Below, piece after piece: positions 17,173 to 24,602 of a DNA stretch of 64,000 bases. Origin of the DNA: Gemmatimonadota bacterium (GTDB taxonomy: Bacteria; Gemmatimonadota; Gemmatimonadetes; Gemmatimonadales; Gemmatimonadaceae); assembly GCA_028287235.1 (NCBI GenBank), contig JAQBQB010000025.1, forward strand, positions 124,001 through 188,000, in the 5' to 3' direction. Made by a program: the position numbers and the translations under genes. Numbering within the stretch: position 1 is the stretch's first letter; the number at the start of each line of letters is the position of its first letter. Below the pieces are notes generated by a model that searched no databases, was not told the origin of the DNA, and saw nothing but the letters and a program-made list of their open reading frames with translations.

Positions 17173-17862
17173 CTAGGCTGCAGGCGCAGGACGGCCGCAC
17201 GTCGGACAGAACTTCCATCCAACCTCGAGCTCGGATCCGCACGCCGGACAGTTCATCGTCGTGACGTTCTGGCCGCAATGTGGGCAAAAGGTGATCGGAC
17301 GTCCGGGCGGCAGCACCTCGTCGCACGCGCGGCACCGATCGCCCGCTTCTGGAATCACCGCACCGGTTCCAGGAACCGACGACCCGGACGGGCGCACAAC
17401 GTTTGGTGCCGGCGCGGAGGCCGCCGCTGCGGGAGTAGGCGCGCGAGGCGGCACGCTCGCCGGAGCGGCTGCAGCCGCCGGCGCTGCCGGCGTACGCGGC
17501 GGAGACGATTCATCGGGAGGCCCCGCCTCGAGACTGCGCAACGCCGCGGGCGACAGCGCGATCGTCGCGCTGGCGAACTGCTTGAACGCCGTCGGATCGG
17601 GATTCACCGCACCGAGCTCCGAGCGCAGCGTATCGCGCATCCGGTCGTCGACGATCAGATAGTCGCGCGCTCCCGAGAGCAGCTCGGTGAGCGTGATCTC
17701 GTAGTCCTCATTCGTCTCGATTCCGAGCTCGCGACGATGGTGGCGGTACGGCAGAATGGTCGTGTGCAGCTCGCTGACGTCGAACGGCTGCGTGAGGTAC
17801 TGCGGGAAGCGGGAGCGAATCGTTCGCACGAGGTGCCGGTACATCCGGTCGACGGAATCCAT
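17173..17862 (-). CDS. Double zinc-ribbon protein with N-terminal alpha/beta domain
   Basis: 229 residues in three parts: an N-terminal domain (about 1-110, MYRHLVRTIRSRFPQYL, DYEITLTELLSGARDYLIVDD), a low-complexity Ala/Pro linker (about 115-165), and two C-terminal zinc ribbons, CRACDEVLPPGRPITFCPHCG and CPACGSELEVGWKFCPTCG. The ribbons are complete with four cysteines each. Proteins of this build are usually structural or protein/nucleic-acid binding; the role here is unknown. The region just upstream of its start holds a repeat element with telomere-like heptamers. Confidence 0.8.
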   Translation of the reverse strand: MDSVDRMYRHLVRTIRSRFPQYLTQPFDVSELHTTILPYRHHRRELGIETNEDYEITLTELLSGARDYLIVDDRMRDTLRSELGAVNPDPTAFKQFASATIALSPAALRSLEAGPPDESSPPRTPAAPAAAAAPASVPPRAPTPAAAASAPAPNVVRPSGSSVPGTGAVIPEAGDRCRACDEVLPPGRPITFCPHCGQNVTTMNCPACGSELEVGWKFCPTCGRPAPAA

Positions 17863-17871
17863 TCAACGACA

Positions 17872-17997
17872 GGGGTTAGGGTGTCGGGTTTAGGGTTTAG
17901 GGAAGGTATGCGGGCGCGCCGTGGGCGCGCCCGCTTTTTGTCAGGACACGGCGCGACGTACGTTCCCTATACCCTAAACCCGATACCCTACACCCGG
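17872..17997. repeat. Inverted heptamer array (TTTAGGG-like) around a hairpin
   Basis: The left arm (17872-17905) reads as heptamers AGGGTGT, CGGGTTT, AGGGTTT; the right arm (17963-17996) on the other strand reads CGGGTGT, AGGGTAT, CGGGTTT, AGGGTAT. The arms pair over about 33 bp with few mismatches. Between them lie a perfect GC-rich hairpin with five T's and about 25 bp of other sequence. The whole is about 125 bp and fills the gap between two minus-strand genes. Confidence 0.7.
17910..17939 (+). terminator. Hairpin plus T-run inside the heptamer element
   Basis: An 11-bp perfect stem (GCGGGCGCGCC with GGCGCGCCCGC), loop GTG, then TTTTT on the plus strand. Both flanking genes are on the minus strand, so the terminator points the wrong way for them and is better read as part of the repeat element. 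Confidence 0.7.
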
Positions 17998-18005
17998 CGG
18001 TCGGG

Positions 18006-18188
18006 TCAGGGCCGGCTCGCGTCCTCGACCTTCCGCTCGCGTGCGTCTTGCGCCGCCTTCACCTTCGACGTCCCGAACCGGTCGAGCGTCCGCGATACGA
18101 TCGACGACTTCCCGTCATTTCCGTCGCCGTACCCCCAGTGATAGCCCATCACCAGCCCGACGATCAACGCCAGCACGACTTTCTTCAT
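18006..18188 (-). CDS. Small membrane-anchored protein (60 aa)
   Basis: 60 residues with a basic start and one hydrophobic segment (MKKVVLALIVGLVMGYHWG, 1-19), followed by a charged tail of about 40 residues (TSKVKAAQDARERKVEDAS). It may be a signal anchor or an uncleaved signal peptide with the tail outside. It lies 25 bp downstream of the RNase HI-like gene on the same strand and probably belongs to that operon. No function is recognised. Confidence 0.7.
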   Translation of the reverse strand: MKKVVLALIVGLVMGYHWGYGDGNDGKSSIVSRTLDRFGTSKVKAAQDARERKVEDASRP

Positions 18189-18213
18189 GGTACCGCCCGT
18201 CCGCTCCGCGGAC

Positions 18214-18879
18214 TCAGATAATCAAATTCTGCCTCGGCGCCGCCGGATACGGTCGCAGCGCCTTGAAGCGTTCGGTCTCTGGAAACGACTGCGGCGCCAT
18301 CGCCATGCGTCCCCGTTTCCGCTCCGCCGCCAACCACTCGTCGAACTTCGACGACACGATGCCGTCGGAATTCAGCTGCTCCTTCGCGGCGCGAACCGCC
18401 AGGTCGTTCGCGTACTCGTTCTGCGGATGCCCTTCGTGTCCGCGCACCCACTGCCAGTTCACCTGGTGTCCGCGAACCGCCTCCACCGCTTCCTGCCACA
18501 GCTCGAGGTTGAGAATCGGTCCGTCTTTTTTCCGCCAGCCGCGCGACATCCATCCGAACACCCACTCGCTCATACCCTTCACGAGGTACTGCGAATCGCT
18601 CGTGAAGGTGACGCGAAAGCGAACGCCCTTTCGCGAGATGCCGCGAAACGCGTCGATTACGCTCCGGAGCGCCATGCGATTGTTCGTCGTGCCAGGCTCC
18701 GACGCCCAGTAATCCCAGCGCGTGAGATTGCCGGTCTCGGTGTGTACGTATTCAATGACTCCCGCCGCCCCACCGGGGTTACTTCCTTCCCGCCCGTTCC
18801 CCAGGCAGGACTCGTCGGCGTAAATCGCGAGCATGGGCAGGCCGTCCGCATGCTCCGCGGAATCGGGAAACGGGCTCAT
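18214..18879 (-). CDS. RNase HI-like protein with altered catalytic residues
   Basis: 221 residues with a clear RNase H fold: IYADESCLGN (first Asp present), TTNNRMALRS, TSDSQYLVKGMSEW (third Asp present), and GHEGHPQNEYANDLAV (His present). In E. coli RNase HI the second motif is NNRMEL, with catalytic Glu48; here the glutamate is alanine. In the fourth motif NERCDEL, Asp134 is replaced by asparagine, with an aspartate one position later. A short insertion lies in the first loop and a basic extension of about 60 residues follows the domain. It may have lost hydrolysis or use a rearranged metal site. Its ATG overlaps the stop of the preceding gene (ATGA). Confidence 0.85.
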   Translation of the reverse strand: MSPFPDSAEHADGLPMLAIYADESCLGNGREGSNPGGAAGVIEYVHTETGNLTRWDYWASEPGTTNNRMALRSVIDAFRGISRKGVRFRVTFTSDSQYLVKGMSEWVFGWMSRGWRKKDGPILNLELWQEAVEAVRGHQVNWQWVRGHEGHPQNEYANDLAVRAAKEQLNSDGIVSSKFDEWLAAERKRGRMAMAPQSFPETERFKALRPYPAAPRQNLII

Positions 18880-19097
18880 TTCACCAACTCGATGCTGTCC
18901 AACTCGTCGAGAAAGACCTTCAGGTCATGGCCCGTGGTCGGATTGCGCGCCTCGACGACTTCTCGTCCGTCGATCACCCGCAACGTGAGCGGGATCACAA
19001 TGTTCTCGCGCCGCCCTTTGCGCCGCAGAATCACCCGCGTGCCGTTCAACACGGCGCGCTCCAGAATGTCGTACTGCTCGTGGGTCAACTGCGCCAT
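18876..19097 (-). CDS. Hypothetical small protein (73 aa) between M20 and RNase H genes
   Basis: 73 residues from the ATG at 19097. It begins with a helix (MAQLTHEQYDILERAVLNG) and continues with basic strands (RVILRRKGRRENIVIPLTLRVI, VVEARNPTTGHDLKVFLDEL), which looks like a small beta-rich nucleic-acid-binding-like domain. Its start overlaps the end of the M20 gene by 13 bp, and its stop overlaps the RNase HI-like start by 4 bp, so translation is probably coupled. Linkage to an RNase H-like protein hints at RNA or DNA contact, but that is inference. Confidence 0.75.
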   Translation of the reverse strand: MAQLTHEQYDILERAVLNGTRVILRRKGRRENIVIPLTLRVIDGREVVEARNPTTGHDLKVFLDELDSIELVK

Positions 19098-20257
19098 GCG
19101 CTTCCCCGACCGCCACACCAGCTCGATGCCAGGCGCGCCAACACGTTCGTTGCGCGCTCGATCTCCGATGTCGATACCCACTCCTCCGCGGCGTGCGCGA
19201 GCGCGATGTCGCCCGGCCCGAAACAGATCGCCGGAACGCCGGCCGCGTTGAGCAGCGCCGCGTCGGTCCACGCCGACATGCCTTCCACGTTCACCGATTC
19301 GCCGGCGCCGCGCAGCGCATCGCCCAGGGCGAGCACGATCGGCGCGTCCACCGCCACGTCGCTCGGCAGCTGCGAGAAGGTCACCGTCACGTCGCCGCGA
19401 AAGTTCGAGCGACGCGTCGCCACGCGAGCGCACGCCGCTTCCAGCTCGGCCTGAACCTGGAGAGGCGACTCGCCGGGAATCGTACGCCGCTCGATGCGAA
19501 TCGTGCACCGATCGGGATACGTCGACATTCCCGTGCCGCCCTCGATCGTCGACGCGTGAATCGACGGACGTCCGAGCAAGGGATGCGAGCGCGTCGGCAG
19601 CAGCTCGGCGTCCATGCGGTCCAATTCTGCCAGCACGAGACCCGCATGACGAATCGCGTCGACACCGATCTCCCACCGGCTGCCGTGCGCGGCGTGGCCG
19701 TGCGTCGTCACGTCGATCCAGACGAAGCCCAGGTGCGCCGGCATGATCGCGAGCCGCGTCGGCTCGGTGACGATCGCGGCGTCCGCGCGCACGCCGCGCT
19801 CGAGCAGCCCGCGCGTGCCGATGCTCTCGAATTCCTCGTCCACGACGGCCGTGACGATGATCTCTCCGTCCAACCCGTCGGACGTCGCGCGAATCGCCGC
19901 GGCACACATCGACGCGACGCCGGCCTTCATGTCCGACGAGCCGCGGCCGTAGATCCGCCCGTCGCGCTCGTCGGCAGCCCACGGTTCGTGGACCATGCCG
20001 TCGACGCCGACCACGTCCACGTGCCCGTTGAACATGAGGCTCCGCGTTCCGGCGCGGCCGGTGCGCGCCACGACGTTCGGCCGGCCCGGCGCTACCTCGA
20101 CGACTTCGACGACGAAGCCCCATTCGGTGAGCACGTCCGCGAGCGTGCGCGCAACGGCGTTCTCGCCGGGACCGCCCGGAACGAGCGACGGATTGCGTGA
20201 GTCGATCCGAACGAGCTCCCGCGTGAGCGCAACAGCATCGCCCCGCGCTACTCGCAC
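19085..20257 (-). CDS. M20 family metallo-deacylase/peptidase (ArgE/DapE type)
   Basis: 390 residues from a GTG at 20257. The metal ligands of the M20 di-zinc site are visible: His in NGHVDVV, Asp in GRGSSDMKAG, and the Glu pair in VVDEEFES, followed by the dimerisation domain and a final histidine near IALAHAAEEW. The family splits N-acyl amino acids (acetylornithine, succinyl-DAP) or short peptides; the exact substrate is not settled. The start overlaps the GHMP kinase stop by 10 bp. A longer ATG start at 20485 would run deep into the kinase gene and is rejected. Confidence 0.88.
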   Translation of the reverse strand: MRVARGDAVALTRELVRIDSRNPSLVPGGPGENAVARTLADVLTEWGFVVEVVEVAPGRPNVVARTGRAGTRSLMFNGHVDVVGVDGMVHEPWAADERDGRIYGRGSSDMKAGVASMCAAAIRATSDGLDGEIIVTAVVDEEFESIGTRGLLERGVRADAAIVTEPTRLAIMPAHLGFVWIDVTTHGHAAHGSRWEIGVDAIRHAGLVLAELDRMDAELLPTRSHPLLGRPSIHASTIEGGTGMSTYPDRCTIRIERRTIPGESPLQVQAELEAACARVATRRSNFRGDVTVTFSQLPSDVAVDAPIVLALGDALRGAGESVNVEGMSAWTDAALLNAAGVPAICFGPGDIALAHAAEEWVSTSEIERATNVLARLASSWCGGRGSAWRS

Positions 20258-21201
20258 TGATCGACCCCGTGCCGCGCGATCGTGAACGGCAGAATCTCGC
20301 CCAGCGGCTCGACGACCTCGCGGACCTGGTCGATGCGATCGTTGCGCGCGATGACGAGCACGCACCCTCCGCCCGAGGCGCCGAGCGCCTTCGCGCCGAT
20401 CGATCCCGCTTCGGCGGCTTTCTCGACGATGTCGTCGATGAGCGGCGTCGGAATCGCCGGATTGAGTGAACGCTGATGCGTCCACTGCTCGGTCACCAGC
20501 TTCGCCAGCGTCTCGAGATCGCCGGCGGCGAGCGCGTCCGCCATCGACTCCGCCAGCGCGCGAATGCGCTGCAGAGCGAAGAGCACGACCGGATCGCGGT
20601 TGCGGTACGCGTCCATGACGGCGGTGATCGTCTCGCCGGAGACGCGACTTTGCCCGGTATACACGATGAAGCAGCGCCGCTCGATGTCGGAACGAATCTT
20701 CGCGCCGAGCGGAATGTTGCGCACCTCGGTGCCGCGCGCCGAGAAGCGAAGCCCGAGCGCGCCGCCGAAGGCCGCGGCGTAGTGATCTTGCCGTCCGCCG
20801 GCGATACCCAGATCTCCCACCTCGATCGATCGGCTGAGCTCGGCGATCGCGCTCGGCAGCATCGACTCACCGCGCGCCATCGCCAGTGCGGCGACCGCGG
20901 CGACGCCCGTCGCCGACGATCCGCCCAACCCCGCGCCGATAGGGAAGTCGCTTCGCACCGAGATGCTCGCGTCGTTCATGTGGAACCGGCGCGCGGCTGC
21001 ATCGGTGATCGACTTGTCCGATCCGCGCGACTCCGCATCGGGCTCGCGATGGCCGCCGCGCGTGACCGTGACGGTCGCGTAGCGTGTGATGGCGAGGTTG
21101 CAGACGTATCCACCCATCTCGTCGGAGTAGGGTGGCACGTCGGTCCAACCTCCTCCAAAATCGATACGCGTCGGTGCGCGTGTGACGATCGTCGCTGGCA
21201 T
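20248..21201 (-). CDS. GHMP-family sugar kinase
   Basis: 317 residues from the ATG at 21201 (MPATIVTRAPTRIDFGGG). The N-terminal TRIDFGGGWTDVPPY is the HddA-like first motif, the ATP loop is GAGLGGSSATGVA, and the third motif is GAKALGASGGGCVLV. This pattern is closest to D-glycero-D-manno-heptose 7-phosphate kinase and fucokinase-type enzymes, so phosphorylation of a sugar or sugar phosphate is likely. It heads a minus-strand operon that continues with the M20 enzyme, the 73-aa protein and the RNase HI-like gene. It is divergent from otsA across 58 bp. Confidence 0.88.
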   Translation of the reverse strand: MPATIVTRAPTRIDFGGGWTDVPPYSDEMGGYVCNLAITRYATVTVTRGGHREPDAESRGSDKSITDAAARRFHMNDASISVRSDFPIGAGLGGSSATGVAAVAALAMARGESMLPSAIAELSRSIEVGDLGIAGGRQDHYAAAFGGALGLRFSARGTEVRNIPLGAKIRSDIERRCFIVYTGQSRVSGETITAVMDAYRNRDPVVLFALQRIRALAESMADALAAGDLETLAKLVTEQWTHQRSLNPAIPTPLIDDIVEKAAEAGSIGAKALGASGGGCVLVIARNDRIDQVREVVEPLGEILPFTIARHGVDQCE

Positions 21202-21259
21202 TGCGGGTAAACGTAGCCTACGCTCGCCTATGCTCGCTATGCTCACATCAGGACGGGGC

Positions 21260-22786
21260 ATGGCTGTTGCTGGCTTGCCGCTGCCTATGGTCGACATCGC
21301 GCACTATCTGGACGATTGCAAGTTCATCCTCGTGAGTAACCGAGAGCCGTACGAGCACATGCGCGGCGCCACGGGAGTCGAGGTCAAGCAGCCCGCCGGC
21401 GGCCTCGTTAGCGCGCTCGATCCCACCATGCGTCGCACGCACGGAACATGGGTCGCATGGGGGTCGGGAACCGCCGACCGCGACGTGACCGACGAAGCGG
21501 GACGGGTGGCCGTGCCGCCCGATGAAAATTGTTATACGCTGCGCCGAGTCTGGCTCGATGATGCCGATGTGAACGGGTACTATCACGGCTTCGCGAATCA
21601 GGCGCTCTGGCCGCTCTGCCACATGCTCATTCAGCACTTCGAGTTTCGCACCGAGTACTGGGAGCGCTACCGTACCGTCAATCTTCGCTTCGCGCACGCC
21701 GTGGCCGACGAAGCCGAGCGCTGCTCGGGGCGCGCCATGGCCTGGATCCAGGACTACCACTTCGCGCTCGCCGCGGAATACCTGCGCGCCATGCGGCCGT
21801 CGCTGTTCATCCATCAGTTCTGGCACATTCCCTTTCCGCCCGCCGACATCCTGCGCTTGCTTCCCGACGGAACGCATCAGGCCGTGCTGCGCGGGTTGCT
21901 AGGGAACGATCTGATCGAGTTTCAGATCGATCGCTACGCGGCGAATTTTCTCGACTGCGTGGAGAAATTCGTTCCCGAGGCGCGCGTCGATCACGCCCGC
22001 CAGACGATCGTCTTCCGCGACCGCCTCGTGGCGGTCGGCGCTTTTCCGATCAGCATCGACGTCGAGCGCTTCGAGCAGATGGCCGCGTCGCCCGAGAGCG
22101 AAGCGCGCGTGGCCACGCTGCGCGACCGCTACGCCAAAGGCACGCGGCAGCTCGGAGTGTGCGTCGACCGCATCGACTACACCAAGGGAATTCCCGAGCG
22201 CCTGCACGCCCTCGAGACCCTGTGGACCGAGTCGCCCGAGCTGCGCGAGCGCTTCACCTTCCTCTTCGTCTGCACGCCGTCGCGCACCGACCTTCCGGCA
22301 TACGCGATGCTCGAGCGCGAAGTGTTGCAGTCGGTGATGGCGATCAACACACAGTTCGGCACGCCGGACTGGACGCCGATCGTGTTCATCAACGAGAACG
22401 TCGACTCGGACCTGCTCGCGAACGTGTATCGGGCAGCCGATCTGTGCATCGTGTCGTCGTTGCAGGACGGAATGAATCTCGTGGCCAAGGAGTTCGTCGC
22501 CTGCCAGCTCGACGAGCGCGGAGCGCTGATCCTCAGCCGCTTCACGGGCTCCGCCGAAGAGATCGAAGGTGCGATATTGATCAACCCGTTCAACGTGGAC
22601 GGATTCGTCGCCGGAATACGCACCGCGCTCGGGATGTCGCCCGAAGAACGCAAACGGCGAATGCACCGCATGCGGCGCGACCTTCACAATTCGACCATCT
22701 TCGATTGGCTCGACTCCATCCTGGCGCGTGCCACGGGCATCATGGGCGCGCAACGCATTGCGCAGCGGCAGGTCGCGGCGGTCTAG
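21260..22786 (+). CDS. otsA: Trehalose-6-phosphate synthase (GT20)
   Basis: 508 residues from the ATG at 21260, which has AGGACGGGG in front. GT20 motifs are in order: WIQDYHF, FWHIPFPPADILRLLP, VDRIDYTKGIPERLHALE (phosphate and nucleotide-sugar loop) and DGMNLVAKEFVACQ. The reaction is UDP-glucose plus glucose 6-phosphate to trehalose 6-phosphate. The N-terminal VSNREPYEHMRG differs from E. coli OtsA, and glucosylglycerol-phosphate synthases are related, so the acceptor is not fully certain. The adjacent phosphatase four bases downstream supports trehalose synthesis. Confidence 0.88.
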   Translation: MAVAGLPLPMVDIAHYLDDCKFILVSNREPYEHMRGATGVEVKQPAGGLVSALDPTMRRTHGTWVAWGSGTADRDVTDEAGRVAVPPDENCYTLRRVWLDDADVNGYYHGFANQALWPLCHMLIQHFEFRTEYWERYRTVNLRFAHAVADEAERCSGRAMAWIQDYHFALAAEYLRAMRPSLFIHQFWHIPFPPADILRLLPDGTHQAVLRGLLGNDLIEFQIDRYAANFLDCVEKFVPEARVDHARQTIVFRDRLVAVGAFPISIDVERFEQMAASPESEARVATLRDRYAKGTRQLGVCVDRIDYTKGIPERLHALETLWTESPELRERFTFLFVCTPSRTDLPAYAMLEREVLQSVMAINTQFGTPDWTPIVFINENVDSDLLANVYRAADLCIVSSLQDGMNLVAKEFVACQLDERGALILSRFTGSAEEIEGAILINPFNVDGFVAGIRTALGMSPEERKRRMHRMRRDLHNSTIFDWLDSILARATGIMGAQRIAQRQVAAV

Positions 22787-22790
22787 CCTC

Positions 22791-23606
22791 ATGACCATCC
22801 CGGCGCTCCCCGTGACGCCGGCGCTCGCCCGGCGATTGTGTGGCCGTCCGCTCATGCTGCTGCTCGACATCGATGGAACGCTGTCGCCCATCGCGCCGCG
22901 CCCGGAATACGCGATCGTGCCGCTCGACACGCAGCAGGTGCTTGCCGAGCTCGCGGCGTTGCCGTACGCGAGCGTGGTCGCGATCTCCGGTCGCGCCGCG
23001 GATGACGCGCGGCGCGTCGTGGGCGTGGACGGCATCTGGATCATCGGCAACCACGGCTTCGAGATTGCACCGCCGAATCGGCCCGCCGAGACGCGCCCTG
23101 AGGTCGCGCCCTTCGCCGCGAGAATCGCCGACGCCGCGGCGCGGTGCTCGACGATCGCGCAGCACACCCCGGGCGTAGTCGTGGAAGACAAGCAGTGGAC
23201 GGTGAGCGTTCACTACCGGCTCGCGCACCCGAGCATCGTTCCGGCACTCTCGAACGAGATCGCCGACGTCGCGCGCGACCTGGGACTTCGAGTCACGCGC
23301 GGAAAGGAAGTGCTCGAGCTCCGCCCGCCCATCGACATCGACAAGGGCACCGCGGCCGCCGAGCTGGCGGCGAGGCTGGGCGCGCTGCACGCGGGTGCGT
23401 CGCTCCTCTGCGCCGGCGACGACCGTACCGACGAGGATGCGTTTCGCGCGTTGCGCGCCGCGAGTCCGACTTCGGTGACCGTTCACGTCGGCACCGACCC
23501 GGCGGCGTTCGAGACGGACGCCGAATTTTACGTGCTGGATACCACCGCGATGCGCGAGCTGCTCGAGGTGGTGCTCGTGCTACAGCGCGGCGGCTCGCCG
23601 ATCTAG
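22791..23606 (+). CDS. otsB: Trehalose-6-phosphate phosphatase (HAD family)
   Basis: 271 residues. The HAD nucleophile motif is DIDGTL (about 22-27), followed by VAISGR (motif II) and the motif IV aspartates in GDDRTDEDAF. The cap contains the family block VVEDKQWTVSVHYR. It dephosphorylates trehalose 6-phosphate. The ATG at 22791 lies four bases after the otsA stop. Trehalose is used as an osmoprotectant and drying protectant, which fits a soil-type life. Confidence 0.92.
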   Translation: MTIPALPVTPALARRLCGRPLMLLLDIDGTLSPIAPRPEYAIVPLDTQQVLAELAALPYASVVAISGRAADDARRVVGVDGIWIIGNHGFEIAPPNRPAETRPEVAPFAARIADAAARCSTIAQHTPGVVVEDKQWTVSVHYRLAHPSIVPALSNEIADVARDLGLRVTRGKEVLELRPPIDIDKGTAAAELAARLGALHAGASLLCAGDDRTDEDAFRALRAASPTSVTVHVGTDPAAFETDAEFYVLDTTAMRELLEVVLVLQRGGSPI

Positions 23607-23616
23607 GTCGAGCAGA

Positions 23617-24378
23617 TCAGCGCTTGCCGCCCTTTTTTGCCGCGGGCTTGGCCGCTGCCTTCGCGGGAGCTTTTGCCGCCGGCTTTGCGGCAGCCTTCGC
23701 CGCGGGTTTTGCTGGCTTAGCGGCGACCTTGGGCGCCGGCTTCGCGGCCGCCTTGGGCTGAGGCTTGGCAGGAGCCTTCGCGGCAGTCTTTGCTACCACC
23801 TTGGGCGCCGACTTCGCCGGCTCCTTTGCCGCAACGGGCTTGCTCGGGGCAGCCACCGGCTCGGGAGCGGCGACCGGCGGAACGACAGGGCGAATCGCCG
23901 GACGGAAGGGCGGCATGGCTGCGGCCTGCGCGGCGGCGCGAGCCGCCGCCTCGATCTTCGCGGCCTTCGCCCGCTCGGCGGCGATGGTCGTTGCGGTGGG
24001 GCGGCTCTTCTCGCTCGCCGGCCGCTTCTCGTGCGCGGCCTCGGCTTCGCGAATGAGCTTGTCGGCTTCCTCGGGCGTCATCTGGCCGCGCTTGACCATG
24101 TACTGTACGAGGTCGCGCGCGCTCTCGATGGCGAATCCGGCGATACCGGCACCGGCGCTGATGACGTCGCGCATTGCGTGGGCGACTTTGGTGCCGGCTT
24201 CCTGACTGATCAGCTGCGCCCGCTCGGCCATCTCGGCGACGGTGTCGCGCATGTCGGCGCCGCGGTGCCCGGGACCCCGGCGGGGAGCGAGCGGCGGCGT
24301 CGAAGCAGGAACTGAAGCAGGAGCTGGAGCTGGAGCGGGAGTGCCGGGCGCGTCAGTCGAAAGCGGCTTGTCCACCAT
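23617..24378 (-). CDS. Phasin-like protein with Lys/Ala/Pro-rich repetitive tail
   Basis: 253 residues. After a Pro/Ala-rich start, residues about 43-115 form a helical region (MAERAQLISQEAGTKV, ESARDLVQYMVKRGQMTPEEADKLIREAE) like a phasin/PhaF- or poly(hydroxyalkanoate) granule-associated helix. The rest (about 165-253) is a histone H1-like tail of KPAAKAA-type repeats. In PhaF proteins such a tail binds DNA and helps distribute granules or nucleoid, so the same may hold here, but no PHA genes are nearby. Tail coding sequence (23640-23860) is internally repetitive. Confidence 0.75.
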   Translation of the reverse strand: MVDKPLSTDAPGTPAPAPAPASVPASTPPLAPRRGPGHRGADMRDTVAEMAERAQLISQEAGTKVAHAMRDVISAGAGIAGFAIESARDLVQYMVKRGQMTPEEADKLIREAEAAHEKRPASEKSRPTATTIAAERAKAAKIEAAARAAAQAAAMPPFRPAIRPVVPPVAAPEPVAAPSKPVAAKEPAKSAPKVVAKTAAKAPAKPQPKAAAKPAPKVAAKPAKPAAKAAAKPAAKAPAKAAAKPAAKKGGKR

Positions 24379-24602
24379 ATAGGGTAACCCGAAAGGGCGA
24401 GAGTAGGCGGGCGTGCGTTGCGCGAAACGCGGGGCAGGGTAAGTTGGCGCGGCCCCGGGGCGTCTAGGTGGCGGAAGTATATGATTTTGCAGCAGCTACG
24501 CAAGGCAGAGTCAACGTCATTCGAGGTGACTGGGCCGATGTGCAAAATAACTTTACTACGCGCCAGGATAGCAACATTAACTAGGCAGTATATAAACACT
24601 TG
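24379..24602. promoter_or_regulatory. AT-richer divergent intergenic region
   Basis: A 224-bp gap between the divergent phasin-like and CoA-transferase genes. The right half is clearly richer in A and T than the surroundings, with TTAACT, then TATATAAAC ending a few bases before the ATG at 24603. No Shine-Dalgarno is visible there. This suggests a promoter right at the gene and a leaderless or nearly leaderless mRNA. Confidence 0.4.

Noticed and set aside
17872-17997. TTTAGGG-like repeats as real telomeres or eukaryotic DNA
   Set aside because: Only a few degenerate units in inverted order between bacterial genes; telomeres would be long and uniform. It fits a short intergenic element.
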